This document shows positions 52,334 to 61,403 of a DNA stretch of 64,000 bases, piece after piece. Location: NCBI RefSeq assembly GCF_048077055.1, contig NZ_CP182236.1, forward strand, positions 1,302,001 to 1,366,000, in the 5' to 3' direction. Numbering within the stretch: the stretch's first letter is position 1; every line of letters begins with the position of its first letter. The DNA is from Egbenema bharatensis. GTDB lineage: Bacteria; Cyanobacteriota; Cyanobacteriia; Elainellales; Elainellaceae. The notes under the pieces were generated by a model that was given only the letters and a program-made list of their open reading frames with translations, did no database searches and had not been told where the DNA came from. A program made the position numbers and the translations under genes.

Positions 52334-52675
52334 GCGGTAGGTCAGGAGTGAGGAGTTAAGGAGTCAGGAGTGAGGAGTGAGGAGTGAGGAGTGAGGAGTG
52401 AGGAGTGAGGAGTGAGGAGTTAAGGAGTCAGGAGTCAGGAGTTAAGGAGTCAGGAGCCGGAAGAATTTTGTGGGGTGGGCATCGCCCGCAATGATTCAAC
52501 TCAGCTCTTGTACCGGGTTATCTCACCTACCCTGCAATAAATTGCGGGCTAATGGCTCAAACCCATTCAAATGGTTTGAAAACCTTCTTTGCTTACGCCT
52601 CTCCCTCTCTCCTCTCTCCTCTCTCCTCTCTCCTCTCTCTCTCCTCTCTCTCTCCTCTCTCCTCTCTCCTCACTT
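52334..52675. repeat. Heptamer satellites and a dispersed hairpin fragment
   Basis: About a dozen GGAGTGA/GGAGTCA 7-bp units at 52345-52455, a partial GTGGGGTGGGCATCGCCCGC element at 52469-52490, and TCTCTCC 7-bp units at 52600-52675 next to the RTX gene stop. The first and last tracts are purine-rich and pyrimidine-rich strands respectively. Confidence 0.85.
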
Positions 52676-52676
52676 C

Positions 52677-53567
52677 CTAACCAACACTAAAATCAGCCGC
52701 AGTATAATTGGCTAATCCTGCCAGTCCGGCATCCCCTCGTTGATTGTCGAGGTTCGCTAACACACTGATATCGCCACCATTGGCTAAGTCATTGGAATAA
52801 ACCAGGCGATTCACCCCTAAGGTGCTATTGAAGTAAACAAATACGCCTTCGCGGGTGGTGATGCTGTCGTTATTGGCGATCGCCCGGGCCGCACCTCCAG
52901 CGGCAGCAAAGGGATCGGTCAGGATAATGATATTACCATCGGCAATATCTGCGGCAGTGCCTTTTTGGAACCGAACTTCGTTTAGTCTGGAACTGACGCG
53001 ATCGAACACAAACTGATCCTCGCCGTTGGTGAAATCGCTGATCGTATCGGGCTGGTTCAGGACATTAATATTTGGAGCCGCGGCCAGAGTGGGAATACCG
53101 TTGGCAAACAAATCTCCGTTGTAAACAAATTGATCGCGGCCAGCGCCACCAATCAAAGTATCCACACCAGCACCACCCACCAGCACATCATCACCATTAC
53201 CGCCGAGGAGGAGATCGTTGCCCAATCCACCATTAAGAGTATCATTCCCATTGCCTCCCCTCAGCACATCATCTCCTGCACCGCCCAGGAGCACATCATC
53301 CCCGCGTCCTCCAATCAGCGTGTCATTTCCATCGCCACCGATCAAAATGTCATTCCCGCCGCCGCCGCGCAGATCATTATTTCCAGCCCTGGCAACGATA
53401 ATGTCATCTCCGCCCCGACCTTCAATTTGGTTATCGCGACGGTTGCCAAAAATAACGTCACTTCGTCCGGTACCGCGAAACCGTTGTCCTCTGACCCTCT
53501 GAGCAGCCCGGTTCTCTTCTAAGGTCTGAAGAATAGAATCGATCGCATTTTCTGTGATGAAAGACAT
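52677..53567 (-). CDS. RTX calcium-binding repeat protein
   Basis: 296 residues. An N-terminal helix (FITENAIDSILQTLEENRAAQ) is followed by GGxGxDxL nonapeptides at about 42-152 (GRGGDDIIVARAG, GGDGNDTLIGG, GGAGDDVLRGG, GGNGDDVLVGG). A C-terminal domain (DQFVYNGDLF, ISDFTNGEDQFVFDRV, VYFNSTLGVNRLVYSND) is of the kind found in type I secretion substrates. No signal peptide. It lies 1.2 kb from the type I secretion operon and is a likely substrate of it. Confidence 0.9.
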   Translation of the reverse strand: MSFITENAIDSILQTLEENRAAQRVRGQRFRGTGRSDVIFGNRRDNQIEGRGGDDIIVARAGNNDLRGGGGNDILIGGDGNDTLIGGRGDDVLLGGAGDDVLRGGNGNDTLNGGLGNDLLLGGNGDDVLVGGAGVDTLIGGAGRDQFVYNGDLFANGIPTLAAAPNINVLNQPDTISDFTNGEDQFVFDRVSSRLNEVRFQKGTAADIADGNIIILTDPFAAAGGAARAIANNDSITTREGVFVYFNSTLGVNRLVYSNDLANGGDISVLANLDNQRGDAGLAGLANYTAADFSVG

Positions 53568-54780
53568 AGCAAAATCCTTGTCATGAGAATAAGCTGCAAT
53601 GCGGTTGTGAATCTGGCTTCTACCTCAATTCAGCCTCTGCCAAACCGCAGGATTGACCTTGAATAGAGCAATGGGTAGGCGGAGATACCACAGAATTTGT
53701 ATACCCCTACTGGGGCATTTAGAACGACATTCGGAATGCCGTTGCAATGGGTATGCTTAACCCGCAGAAAATTGCTGTAAAACCTGAGAACAAGCCGATC
53801 GCTTCAAAGCCGATTTAACGCTGGAATAGAGTTTGGCTTTTGCACCCACAGAATAGCGATGGCTAAATTGACCGCTAGATTCACAACTTGGTTGGTCGAA
53901 ACCAGGTTAGTCGAATATTGTCCCTACACGCGCACTGCTTCAAGTGCAGGTTTTCCATTCACAAAGATAGTTGAGAAAAATTCATTTCGCCAACCTGAAT
54001 AATGCAGAAAAAAAATCGTTCGTTTGCCACTTTTTATACTTTCTTCTCTCAAAGCAGAAATATTGTTTCCAGGAATAGGCGAATTTGGCTCAAGTATTCA
54101 GGTGAGAGGAACCAATTTAAAGCGGAAATGAATGCAAATATAAGACAAAGACAGGTTTCAATTCTGTATTTCCGTACATCACTAGTTATATATGTCACTT
54201 AAAATAGCGATCGAGTGATTGAAATCACGAAATTATCCGACCTTATTTTCAGAGCAATTAGAACAGTTTTATCTTTTTGGTTCTAATTATCTAATTCATT
54301 GAAAACTTTATGGTATAGTGTGCAGTAGCTCGATCGTGATATGAGTATTTCGTGTGTTTCTGGATATTTCTAGATGTTTCTAGATGTTTCTAGATGTTTC
54401 TAGATATTTTTGGGCGATCGGTGATAGGAATCACAGCCTACGTAGCGGGATGTGATTAGAGATTAAAGAATCGGGTGTCAAGGAATCAGGGATTGAAAGA
54501 AATTCAGCCGGAGCAGCAGGCGAAAGACCTGGCTGAAGGACAAAATTTGTTCTAAGGTTTGACCCTGGGATGAGGCACGAACAGTTCTGCGCCTCACGCT
54601 CAGTCGGTTGCTGCCGCCAGAAATTACCCTTACCATGACTGCTTCTAAATCCACAATGTTCCTGAACGGTTCTAATTAAGGCAGTATGTAGTGGGAGACT
54701 GTTCTACCAGCGTTCTACCATCTTGTGATGCAGAAGCATTGCAACTCAGATCTTCTGGTGCATGATTTAGGAAAGTCACC
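53568..54780. other. Long gene-free interval
   Basis: About 1.2 kb between the RTX and type I secretion genes, which are divergent. It contains a 10-bp tandem repeat (54357-54406) and AT-rich stretches. Open frames such as 54002-54202 have no coding features. The promoter of the secretion operon must lie near its right end. Confidence 0.5.
54357..54406. repeat. 10-bp tandem repeat, five units
   Basis: TTTCTGGATA, then three exact TTTCTAGATG units from 54367, then TTTCTAGATA. An AT-rich minisatellite about 400 bp upstream of the secretion operon. Confidence 0.85.
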
Positions 54781-55602
54781 ATGAACAATTGCTTGAAAAT
54801 TGGTAATCGCCTTTTAGATGGCGATCAGATCATCTCTGCCTTAGTCAAGTACAAACTTCTAGAACCATTAGTGGGTCAAATACTACTAGATGAGATGATT
54901 AAGAATGTTCCGCTCTCAAAACAAGAGCTATTTCAACGATTAGTCGGTGCGGCTAATGCTCCCTTACCGGACGATTTCAACCAATTCTTAATCCAGTGGT
55001 GTCAGCATCAGGGCGTAACCCCCACCTATTTTGAAAATGTTCTATTACGAGATTTACGCATTGAGAAATTCAAGCAAGTTCGGTTTGCCAACCAGGTAGA
55101 ATCTGAGTTTCTGCGTCACAAGTCGGATTTTGATCAGATTGAATACTCCTTGATTCAGCTCACGGATTTAGCCCTAGCCCAAGAACTGTACTTCCAGCTT
55201 CGAGATGATGATGCTGATTTTGCTCGTTTAGCACAGCAGTTTTCGATCGGTCATGAACGACAAACAGGCGGGTGGATTGGTCCAGTCTCCTTATCTACGC
55301 TGCCGATCGAAGCGGCAACGCTATTGCGCAGTGGGGGGGCTGGTGTCATTTATGGCCCAATTCCAGTGGCCGATCGCTTCTGGTTAATCCGCCTGGAGCG
55401 GTTGATGATGGCTCGTTTAACCAGTGCAACCCGTGCCAACCTGATTGACCGTTTATATCACCAATGGCTGCAAACTCAAGTCAAAGCGTTTATCGCCAGC
55501 CCTCAAAGTATTGCCGTACAGTCCGCTCTGCCCGCTAGCTCCCCTGCTCAAGCTCCTGCCCCGCCGCAAATCAGTCCTCAACCTACGGAAATTGCCCCTT
55601 AA
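54781..55602 (+). CDS. PpiC/SurA-type peptidyl-prolyl isomerase of a type I secretion operon
   Basis: 273 residues. A helical N-terminal part like SurA (LLEPLVGQILLDEMIKN, PTYFENVLLRDLRIEKFKQV) precedes a parvulin domain at about 115-210 (ADFARLAQQFSIGHERQTGGWIGPVSL, VIYGPIPVADRFWLIRLE). There is no signal peptide, so it may act on unfolded cargo at the cytoplasmic side. The C-terminus is Ala/Pro/Gln-rich. It is 12 bp upstream of the HlyB-like gene, so it is translated with it. Confidence 0.85.
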   Translation: MNNCLKIGNRLLDGDQIISALVKYKLLEPLVGQILLDEMIKNVPLSKQELFQRLVGAANAPLPDDFNQFLIQWCQHQGVTPTYFENVLLRDLRIEKFKQVRFANQVESEFLRHKSDFDQIEYSLIQLTDLALAQELYFQLRDDDADFARLAQQFSIGHERQTGGWIGPVSLSTLPIEAATLLRSGGAGVIYGPIPVADRFWLIRLERLMMARLTSATRANLIDRLYHQWLQTQVKAFIASPQSIAVQSALPASSPAQAPAPPQISPQPTEIAP

Positions 55603-55614
55603 GGATTTGCCACC

Positions 55615-58600
55615 ATGACCTATGTTGACACCCAACTGCATTCATATCTGGCAGACTTTTTTGAAGCATGGCCCTTTGACCGCTTACCCACTTCACTACG
55701 GAGTCAAATCACCCCTAAGTTAAAGCTTTGCTCGTTTCGTCCAGGAGAGTTGATTTATCCTGCCAGGGAGTTACCTTCTGTGATTCATTGTGTCGTACAG
55801 GAACAGGTGCGGCTGCTGGGCCCAACGTCCTATCAAAGTCCGACTTTGGCAGTGGTCGGCAAAGGTTCAGTGATTGGCTGGGATAGCTTAGTGCGGCGGG
55901 TGGCGGTGGGTTCAGTCCGAGCCACGTTTACAACCATTACCGATCAGCAGGAAGTATTGACGCTTTCCCTCCCTGCGGATGAGTTTGAGGCGATCGCCTT
56001 GCAGCATTTAATGCCTGTATTAGCGGAACGAGTCAGCCTGTCCGAGTTGTTTGATGCGCTGTCTCGATTTCTTTCAGCCATGTCCACTCCGTTTGTGGAT
56101 TTGAACCTGAAGGATCTGGTGCAATACATTGTGCAGGAAGGTTTGGCAGTAGTCGAACACTGGACTCCCAACTCCAGCAAATTCCACGATCCGTCACTAC
56201 AGCTATCTTCCGATCGCATTTGGTTGGTCAGTGGAGGGGAGTATTTGAACCTGACGATCGGGACTCCAGTGGGTTCCGTCAGTCAGCTTAAACCCGTTCG
56301 CCCCTCCAAATTTCCGGTACGGTTAATTGGAATTGATCGAGCGTTTCTGTCATCGGCCCTCCTGAGTGGAGGGATTCCTGCGGGGGCTAGCGATAGGTCT
56401 ATCAGCCCCGTTGATTCCCATTTCCATCCCGAAGCCCTCGCATTAGATAGCTCCCCTGCCCTGGCCGTTCCAGAACCTTCCCCCCCTACCAATCATTTCC
56501 CCATCTGGAAATCCCCCTCTGCTGACCCTGTAGAAGACCTGGTCGCCTGCTTTGGGATGATTTGCGATCGGTTCCAGGTTCCCTACCGTCCAGATGCACT
56601 TCGTCGTCGGTTACAGCGATCGATTCACGACTTTGATCGGTTAGATTTATGTATCCGCATTGCAGAGGCGATCGGGCTAAGTGCTCAACGGGTCAAATTC
56701 ACGCCTACCGCCGGAGGAATTAACCGTCTGGCTACCCCGGCCCTGATCCCATTTCGAGATGTACTGGCGGTACTCCATGATGCCACTGCCAGCATGACGG
56801 TAGTGGGTTCCCCTCGAACAGGGCTATTGCGGCTCTCCCCCGATGAACTGGCGGCCCGTCTGGTGTCCAGTACCCCTCCTGGCCGGGAGCAGCCTTCTGC
56901 CGATTGTTATGCGATCGTTTTAGAGCGTCTTCCTCAAACGCCCCTGAAACGATTTGGCTTTAGTTGGTTCATTCCCGTTTTAGCCAAGCAGCGCGGCATC
57001 CTCACTCAGGTTTTACTGGCTTCCATGTTTGTGCAAATTTTGGGGTTGGCAAATCCCTTATTAGTGCAGCAGGTCATTGACAAGGTAATTGTCAGTGGAA
57101 ATCTCAGTGCTATGACCATGTTTGGTATTTTGATGGTCATGTTTGCTTGCCTGGAGGGAGTTCTAACGGTTCTCCGAATGTACCTTTTTGCCAGCACAAC
57201 CCATCGTATTGATCTACGGTTGGGGAGTGAAATCATTCGCCACTTGTTGCAACTTCCCCTGAACTTTTTTGAGAAGCGTCCAGTCGGAGAGTTGTCCTCA
57301 CGGCTATCTGAACTGGAGAATATTCGCCAGTTTTTAACGGGAACTGCTGTCACGGCTGTTTTGGATGCAGTCTTCTCCTTGTTCTATATCGGTGTGATGG
57401 TGCTCTATAGCCCTCGCCTGACTTTGTGTGTTCTGGCAACTATTCCGATCGTTATTCTCTCGACGTTATTTGTTTCTACGATTCAGCGGAAGCTAATTCG
57501 GACAAAAGCAGATTACGGTGCAAAGGTGCAGTCCTATCTGATTGAAATCCTGGGAGGGGTCTTTACCGTCAAAGCCCAGCATATGGAATCGTTGGTGGAA
57601 GCAACCTGGCGAGAACGGTATGTCCAGTATCTCAGCAGTGGTTTTACCACTTCAACGGTGAATACCATGTTTTCTTCCTTCAGCCAGTTTTTGAACACCA
57701 TGAGCAACTTGCTGGTGCTGTGGATGGGAGCAGGATTGGTGTTGGAAGGCGAATTAACCCTGGGGGGATTGATCGCCTTTCGGATTTTGACAGGGTATGT
57801 GACTGGGCCACTGCTGCGTCTGTCTCGATTGTGGCAACGGTTTCAGGAAACTTCCCTATCAATGGAGCTGCTAGCGGATATTGTCGATTTTCCGGCTGAA
57901 GAAATATCCACTGCAACCCCACTACAACTGCCGCTCATCACGGGAAATGTTCAGTATCAGGAGGTTAGTTTTGGGTTTAAGGAAGGGCAACTGCAACTCA
58001 CTAATGTCAATCTCGATGTGACTGCTGGCTCATTTGTTGGAATTGTCGGTCAGAGTGGTTCGGGAAAAAGTACTTTGCTCAAGTTATTGCCGCGCCTGTA
58101 CCAACCGAAAGCAGGCAGCATTCTGATCGACGGTTACGACATCAGCAAAGTTGACTTAAATTCCCTTCGATCGCAGCTCGGGATCGTACCTCAGGATGCA
58201 GTGTTGTTTGAGGGTACAATCCGGGATAATATCGCCTTGTTTGGTAGCCTTTCGGACGATGAGGTGATTGCGGCTGCGAAGGTGGCAGAAGCCCACGACT
58301 TCATCATGCAGCTACCGGAAGGTTACAGTACCCAGGTCGGAGAACGAGGTACATCCCTGTCAGGAGGACAAAGACAGCGAATTGCGATCGCCCGTGTGGT
58401 AGCCCGGAGTCCCCGGTTGTTAATCTTTGACGAAGCTACTAGCGCATTAGATTACGAAACCGAACGACGAGTCTGTGAAAATCTAATGGAACGCTTTGGC
58501 GATCGAACTGTGTTCTTCATTACGCACCGATTGAATACGATCGCCCGAGCAGACTGGATTTTGTTTATGCAGTCTGGCGTGATTGTGGAGCAGGGCAGCC

Positions 58601-58665
58601 ATGCCGATCTGATGGCTCGTCGTCAGCTTTATTACTGTTTGTATACCCAGCAGGCACGGTTGTAG
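55615..58665 (+). CDS. Type I secretion ABC transporter (HlyB-like) with cNMP-type N-terminal domain
   Basis: 1016 residues. A cNMP-binding-like fold spans about 20-150 (FRPGELIYPARELPSVIHCVVQEQVRL, GKGSVIGWDSL). A C39-like domain at about 300-430 lacks the catalytic Gln/Cys/His set (EDLVACFGMICDRFQVPYRP, VLHDATASMTVVG), like the inactive domain of HlyB. Six membrane helices lie at about 450-745. The ATPase has GQSGSGKST near 811, LSGGQRQRIAIARV near 913 and LLIFDEAT. Same architecture as Synechocystis Sll1180 (established knowledge, from memory). It exports RTX or S-layer type proteins without cleaving a leader. Confidence 0.9.
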   Translation: MTYVDTQLHSYLADFFEAWPFDRLPTSLRSQITPKLKLCSFRPGELIYPARELPSVIHCVVQEQVRLLGPTSYQSPTLAVVGKGSVIGWDSLVRRVAVGSVRATFTTITDQQEVLTLSLPADEFEAIALQHLMPVLAERVSLSELFDALSRFLSAMSTPFVDLNLKDLVQYIVQEGLAVVEHWTPNSSKFHDPSLQLSSDRIWLVSGGEYLNLTIGTPVGSVSQLKPVRPSKFPVRLIGIDRAFLSSALLSGGIPAGASDRSISPVDSHFHPEALALDSSPALAVPEPSPPTNHFPIWKSPSADPVEDLVACFGMICDRFQVPYRPDALRRRLQRSIHDFDRLDLCIRIAEAIGLSAQRVKFTPTAGGINRLATPALIPFRDVLAVLHDATASMTVVGSPRTGLLRLSPDELAARLVSSTPPGREQPSADCYAIVLERLPQTPLKRFGFSWFIPVLAKQRGILTQVLLASMFVQILGLANPLLVQQVIDKVIVSGNLSAMTMFGILMVMFACLEGVLTVLRMYLFASTTHRIDLRLGSEIIRHLLQLPLNFFEKRPVGELSSRLSELENIRQFLTGTAVTAVLDAVFSLFYIGVMVLYSPRLTLCVLATIPIVILSTLFVSTIQRKLIRTKADYGAKVQSYLIEILGGVFTVKAQHMESLVEATWRERYVQYLSSGFTTSTVNTMFSSFSQFLNTMSNLLVLWMGAGLVLEGELTLGGLIAFRILTGYVTGPLLRLSRLWQRFQETSLSMELLADIVDFPAEEISTATPLQLPLITGNVQYQEVSFGFKEGQLQLTNVNLDVTAGSFVGIVGQSGSGKSTLLKLLPRLYQPKAGSILIDGYDISKVDLNSLRSQLGIVPQDAVLFEGTIRDNIALFGSLSDDEVIAAAKVAEAHDFIMQLPEGYSTQVGERGTSLSGGQRQRIAIARVVARSPRLLIFDEATSALDYETERRVCENLMERFGDRTVFFITHRLNTIARADWILFMQSGVIVEQGSHADLMARRQLYYCLYTQQARL

Positions 58666-58707
58666 GAAACCAAACTTTCACATCTATTTTCAATTCTAGG
58701 AGGAGCG

Positions 58708-60129
58708 ATGCGTCCACAACGTTTTCTTAATCCACTACAAGCTTTACAGCGCAAGACCTTGGAGCAAATTGAGCAGGATTCGACTGCCTCTGCAATTAAT
58801 TTACCTCAGCCTGCAATCTGGACTCGGCGGTTAACGCAGGTGATTGTGGTCGGAATGACGGTGGGAATTGGCTGGTCGATTTTTGCGCGAGTTGATGTGG
58901 TGATTGCTTCACGGGGTAAATTAGAACCCATTTCTCAGTCCCAGGCGGTGCAGTCCAGGGTTGGGGGAGTCGTGACGACTGTGTTGGTGCGTGAGGGGGA
59001 GCAGGTCGAGCAGGGACAGGTCTTGGTGCAGTTGGATAAGACAGAACTGCTGAATCAGCTTCAGGCGCTTTTACTCCAGCAGGATCAGTTGGTGAAGGAA
59101 GTAGCCGTACTGCGAATGGCGCGGCAGGGAACTTCGGCAGAAACCCTGTATCAGGAGGTGGCGAACGTTTCACCGGAGTTAATGAATCGGGTTCAGACTC
59201 GAATGCTGCTAGTGGCGCAGATCTCTAGAGATCCATCTCCCTTACCTCCAGAACAACGGCAGCGATACGAACTGTTTGAACGTCAGTTAGCCGATCGCCT
59301 GTCAATTAATCAGCTCCAGGGTTCCAGTTTAGGGACGCAAATTACTGAACTGGAAACGCAGCTAGATGAAACAGGATTTCAACTGGGTGTCGAGCAAGAG
59401 CTTTTGACGCAGTTGCAGCCTTTGATGGATCAAGGAGCCATTTCACGCACCGACTTTTTGCGTCGAGCGGTGGATGTGAACACGCTGCAAAGCCAGATGA
59501 ACCAAAATCAGTTGCAGCAACGTCAGCTTCAACTGGCCCAGCTCCAGTCACAGGTGGAAGGTAATCGAGTTGTAACGGAAACCTATCAAGACTTACAACG
59601 ACAGTTGGCTGTCCTGGATTCAGAATTTGATGCCACGATCGCAGCCAACCAACGCCAGATGATTCAGGTTTCCTCTCAACTAAATCAGGTAGAATTAGAC
59701 CTCAAAAATCAAGATCTCCGTGCGCCGGTGGATGGGGTGGTGTTTAACCTGGGACCAAAGTTGCCGGGTGTGGTTGCGCAACCCGGAGAAGCCTTACTGC
59801 AAGTTGTACCCAATGAGTCCCTCATTGCCAGAGTTCAGGTGGCCAATGCGGATATTGCCAATATTCAGGTGGGAATGTCTGTAGATGTTCGCTTAGATGC
59901 CTATCCCTTTACAGAGTATGGTTCAGTCAAAGGCACTGTTTCGAGAGTGGGGAGTGAGGCCTTAACAGATCCGACCACTGGACAAACGGCATTTCCAGTT
60001 GAGGTTCGCTTAGACCAGCAGTTTCTGGAGCGTAATAACGAACGCTTTGCAATTCTGCCAGGTATGACGTTAGTAGCAAATATTCGAGTCCGAGAGCGGG
60101 CCCCATCAGCTATGTTGCAGATGAGCTAA
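58708..60129 (+). CDS. Type I secretion membrane fusion protein (HlyD family)
   Basis: 473 residues with Shine-Dalgarno AGGAGG 5 bp upstream. One N-terminal transmembrane helix (QVIVVGMTVGIGWSIFARV) precedes the first lipoyl half (VVTTVLVREGEQVEQGQVLVQLD). A long coiled coil at about 115-345 follows, then the second lipoyl half (LRAPVDGVVFNLGPKLPG) and the beta-barrel (VANADIANIQVGMSVDVRLDAYPF). It spans the periplasm between the ABC protein and a TolC-type channel, which is not in the window. Third gene of the secretion operon. Confidence 0.92.
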   Translation: MRPQRFLNPLQALQRKTLEQIEQDSTASAINLPQPAIWTRRLTQVIVVGMTVGIGWSIFARVDVVIASRGKLEPISQSQAVQSRVGGVVTTVLVREGEQVEQGQVLVQLDKTELLNQLQALLLQQDQLVKEVAVLRMARQGTSAETLYQEVANVSPELMNRVQTRMLLVAQISRDPSPLPPEQRQRYELFERQLADRLSINQLQGSSLGTQITELETQLDETGFQLGVEQELLTQLQPLMDQGAISRTDFLRRAVDVNTLQSQMNQNQLQQRQLQLAQLQSQVEGNRVVTETYQDLQRQLAVLDSEFDATIAANQRQMIQVSSQLNQVELDLKNQDLRAPVDGVVFNLGPKLPGVVAQPGEALLQVVPNESLIARVQVANADIANIQVGMSVDVRLDAYPFTEYGSVKGTVSRVGSEALTDPTTGQTAFPVEVRLDQQFLERNNERFAILPGMTLVANIRVRERAPSAMLQMS

Positions 60130-60205
60130 TTAAGGCGATCGATGGGTTACGTTCTGTTCGCTAAGGTGTTTTGAAAGATTCAATGTAAGAGTAGGAGAAT
60201 TTACC

Positions 60206-60667
60206 ATGCAAAAAATATTACTGGCTGGCACACTGGCAGTTTGCGGTTTAACGATCGAACCAGCACTGCATTCATCTTCTTTAATTGCTCACCAGCAGCA
60301 TCAGGCAGTTCCTTCTGATTCCAGCGGTATCAGCGTCATGATTCACCTTGACCCGGATGATACGCCCCATGCTGGACATGCCAGTGAAACCTGGTTCATG
60401 CTGATGCAGTCGGATGGCAGCGTCATTTCCCCATCGGACTGCGATTGTGGAGCCAGGGTTTACGACACTCAAGGAGAAATGGTTTTTCACCATCTGCCGT
60501 TATCCAGCACCTGGGTCAATGGATACGAGGCGATCGGCACCAGCATTACATTTCCAACTCCGGGAGCCTATACGGTCGTGCTATCGGGGGAATCGGTCAA
60601 TAATAGCTTTGAGCCATTTGAAATCGAATTCCCAGTTACAGCAGTTGTTCCGCCTACAAGTGATTAA
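60206..60667 (+). CDS. Secreted beta-sandwich protein (hypothetical)
   Basis: 153 residues with a signal peptide (QKILLAGTLAVCGLTIEPALHSS). The mature domain reads VMIHLDPDDTPHAGHASETWFML, SPSDCDCGARVYDTQGEMVF and GAYTVVLSGESV, an immunoglobulin-like or CopC-like beta sandwich with His and Cys pairs that may bind metal. It is 76 bp after hlyD on the same strand and may belong to the operon. Function not known. Confidence 0.65.
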   Translation: MQKILLAGTLAVCGLTIEPALHSSSLIAHQQHQAVPSDSSGISVMIHLDPDDTPHAGHASETWFMLMQSDGSVISPSDCDCGARVYDTQGEMVFHHLPLSSTWVNGYEAIGTSITFPTPGAYTVVLSGESVNNSFEPFEIEFPVTAVVPPTSD

Positions 60668-60824
60668 CTGCGATCAATTAACGCGAATTCTCTTCTGAAT
60701 CAAGTTTAGATTGGCGATCGAACGATCTATAGGCTTTAATGGAATAGTGAAAGCAGTTCATCGCTCAAGAATCAGGGGCATTACCCTTTCCAAACATCTC
60801 TTCATTTCATCTGGTAATTGCCCA

Positions 60825-61277
60825 ATGTCGCTACAGCTTCAACAAAACCTAAAGTCTTACGAGAGTGAATTTTCCAAAGCAGAAACTAATCCCAAAGCCC
60901 AGATTCGTAAAGAGATCGGACGACGAATTTACGAATTACTCAAAACCGCAAGGGATTTACCGCCACAGGATTGCTTAAATGAAGTCAGAAATACGTTATC
61001 CGAAATCCAAAAAACCTGTCTTTCGATTGATAAATCCTTCATTTTCGTAGAAAAAAGAATTACCTGTGCGAATTATCAGTTGGGGGGATCATCCGAAGAT
61101 CCAGCCATCTTATTTCGCGGGCCTAGGGAAGATGCATCTGTCGCAATTTGCGTTACGGATAAAGGCTCGTTACTCCATCGCAACGGAAGCCCCTGGATCG
61201 TGTACCGAGATGCAGGAGATGTATTGAAAGGTAATTATCAGGGAGAGGAGGAGAAGGAAGGGCTTGGACAAAATTAG
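60825..61277 (+). CDS. Hypothetical protein, about 150 aa
   Basis: 150 residues from the ATG at 60825; a TTG at 60711 would add an unsupported N-terminus. The N-terminal half is helical (LQLQQNLKSYESEFSKAE, ARDLPPQDCLNEVRNTLSEI) and the C-terminal half is beta-rich (CANYQLGGSSEDPAILFRG, VAICVTDKGSLLHRNG). No motif recognised. It ends near a heptamer satellite. Confidence 0.5.
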   Translation: MSLQLQQNLKSYESEFSKAETNPKAQIRKEIGRRIYELLKTARDLPPQDCLNEVRNTLSEIQKTCLSIDKSFIFVEKRITCANYQLGGSSEDPAILFRGPREDASVAICVTDKGSLLHRNGSPWIVYRDAGDVLKGNYQGEEEKEGLGQN

Positions 61278-61321
61278 GTGAGATACCTATTCGAGTGATT
61301 GTGAATGCAATACTCCCGTGC

Positions 61322-61403
61322 AATGCTTCACTCCTCATTCCTTAATCCTCACCCCTCACTCCTCACCCCTCACTCCTCACTCCTCACTCCTCACTCCTCA
61401 CTC
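61322..61403. repeat. TCCTCAC heptamer satellite
   Basis: About ten TCCTCAC/CCCTCAC 7-bp units between the two convergent hypothetical genes, ending at the stop of the gene that follows. Confidence 0.9.

Noticed and set aside
52334..52460. Possible CRISPR or origin iterons
   Set aside because: The 7-bp purine-rich satellite has no spacers, DnaA-box motif or replication genes nearby; it matches intergenic STRR-type tracts elsewhere in the window.
54002..54202. 66-codon open frame in the long intergenic region
   Set aside because: No ribosome-binding site, unusual Lys/Arg/Phe/Ser-rich composition, no family resemblance.
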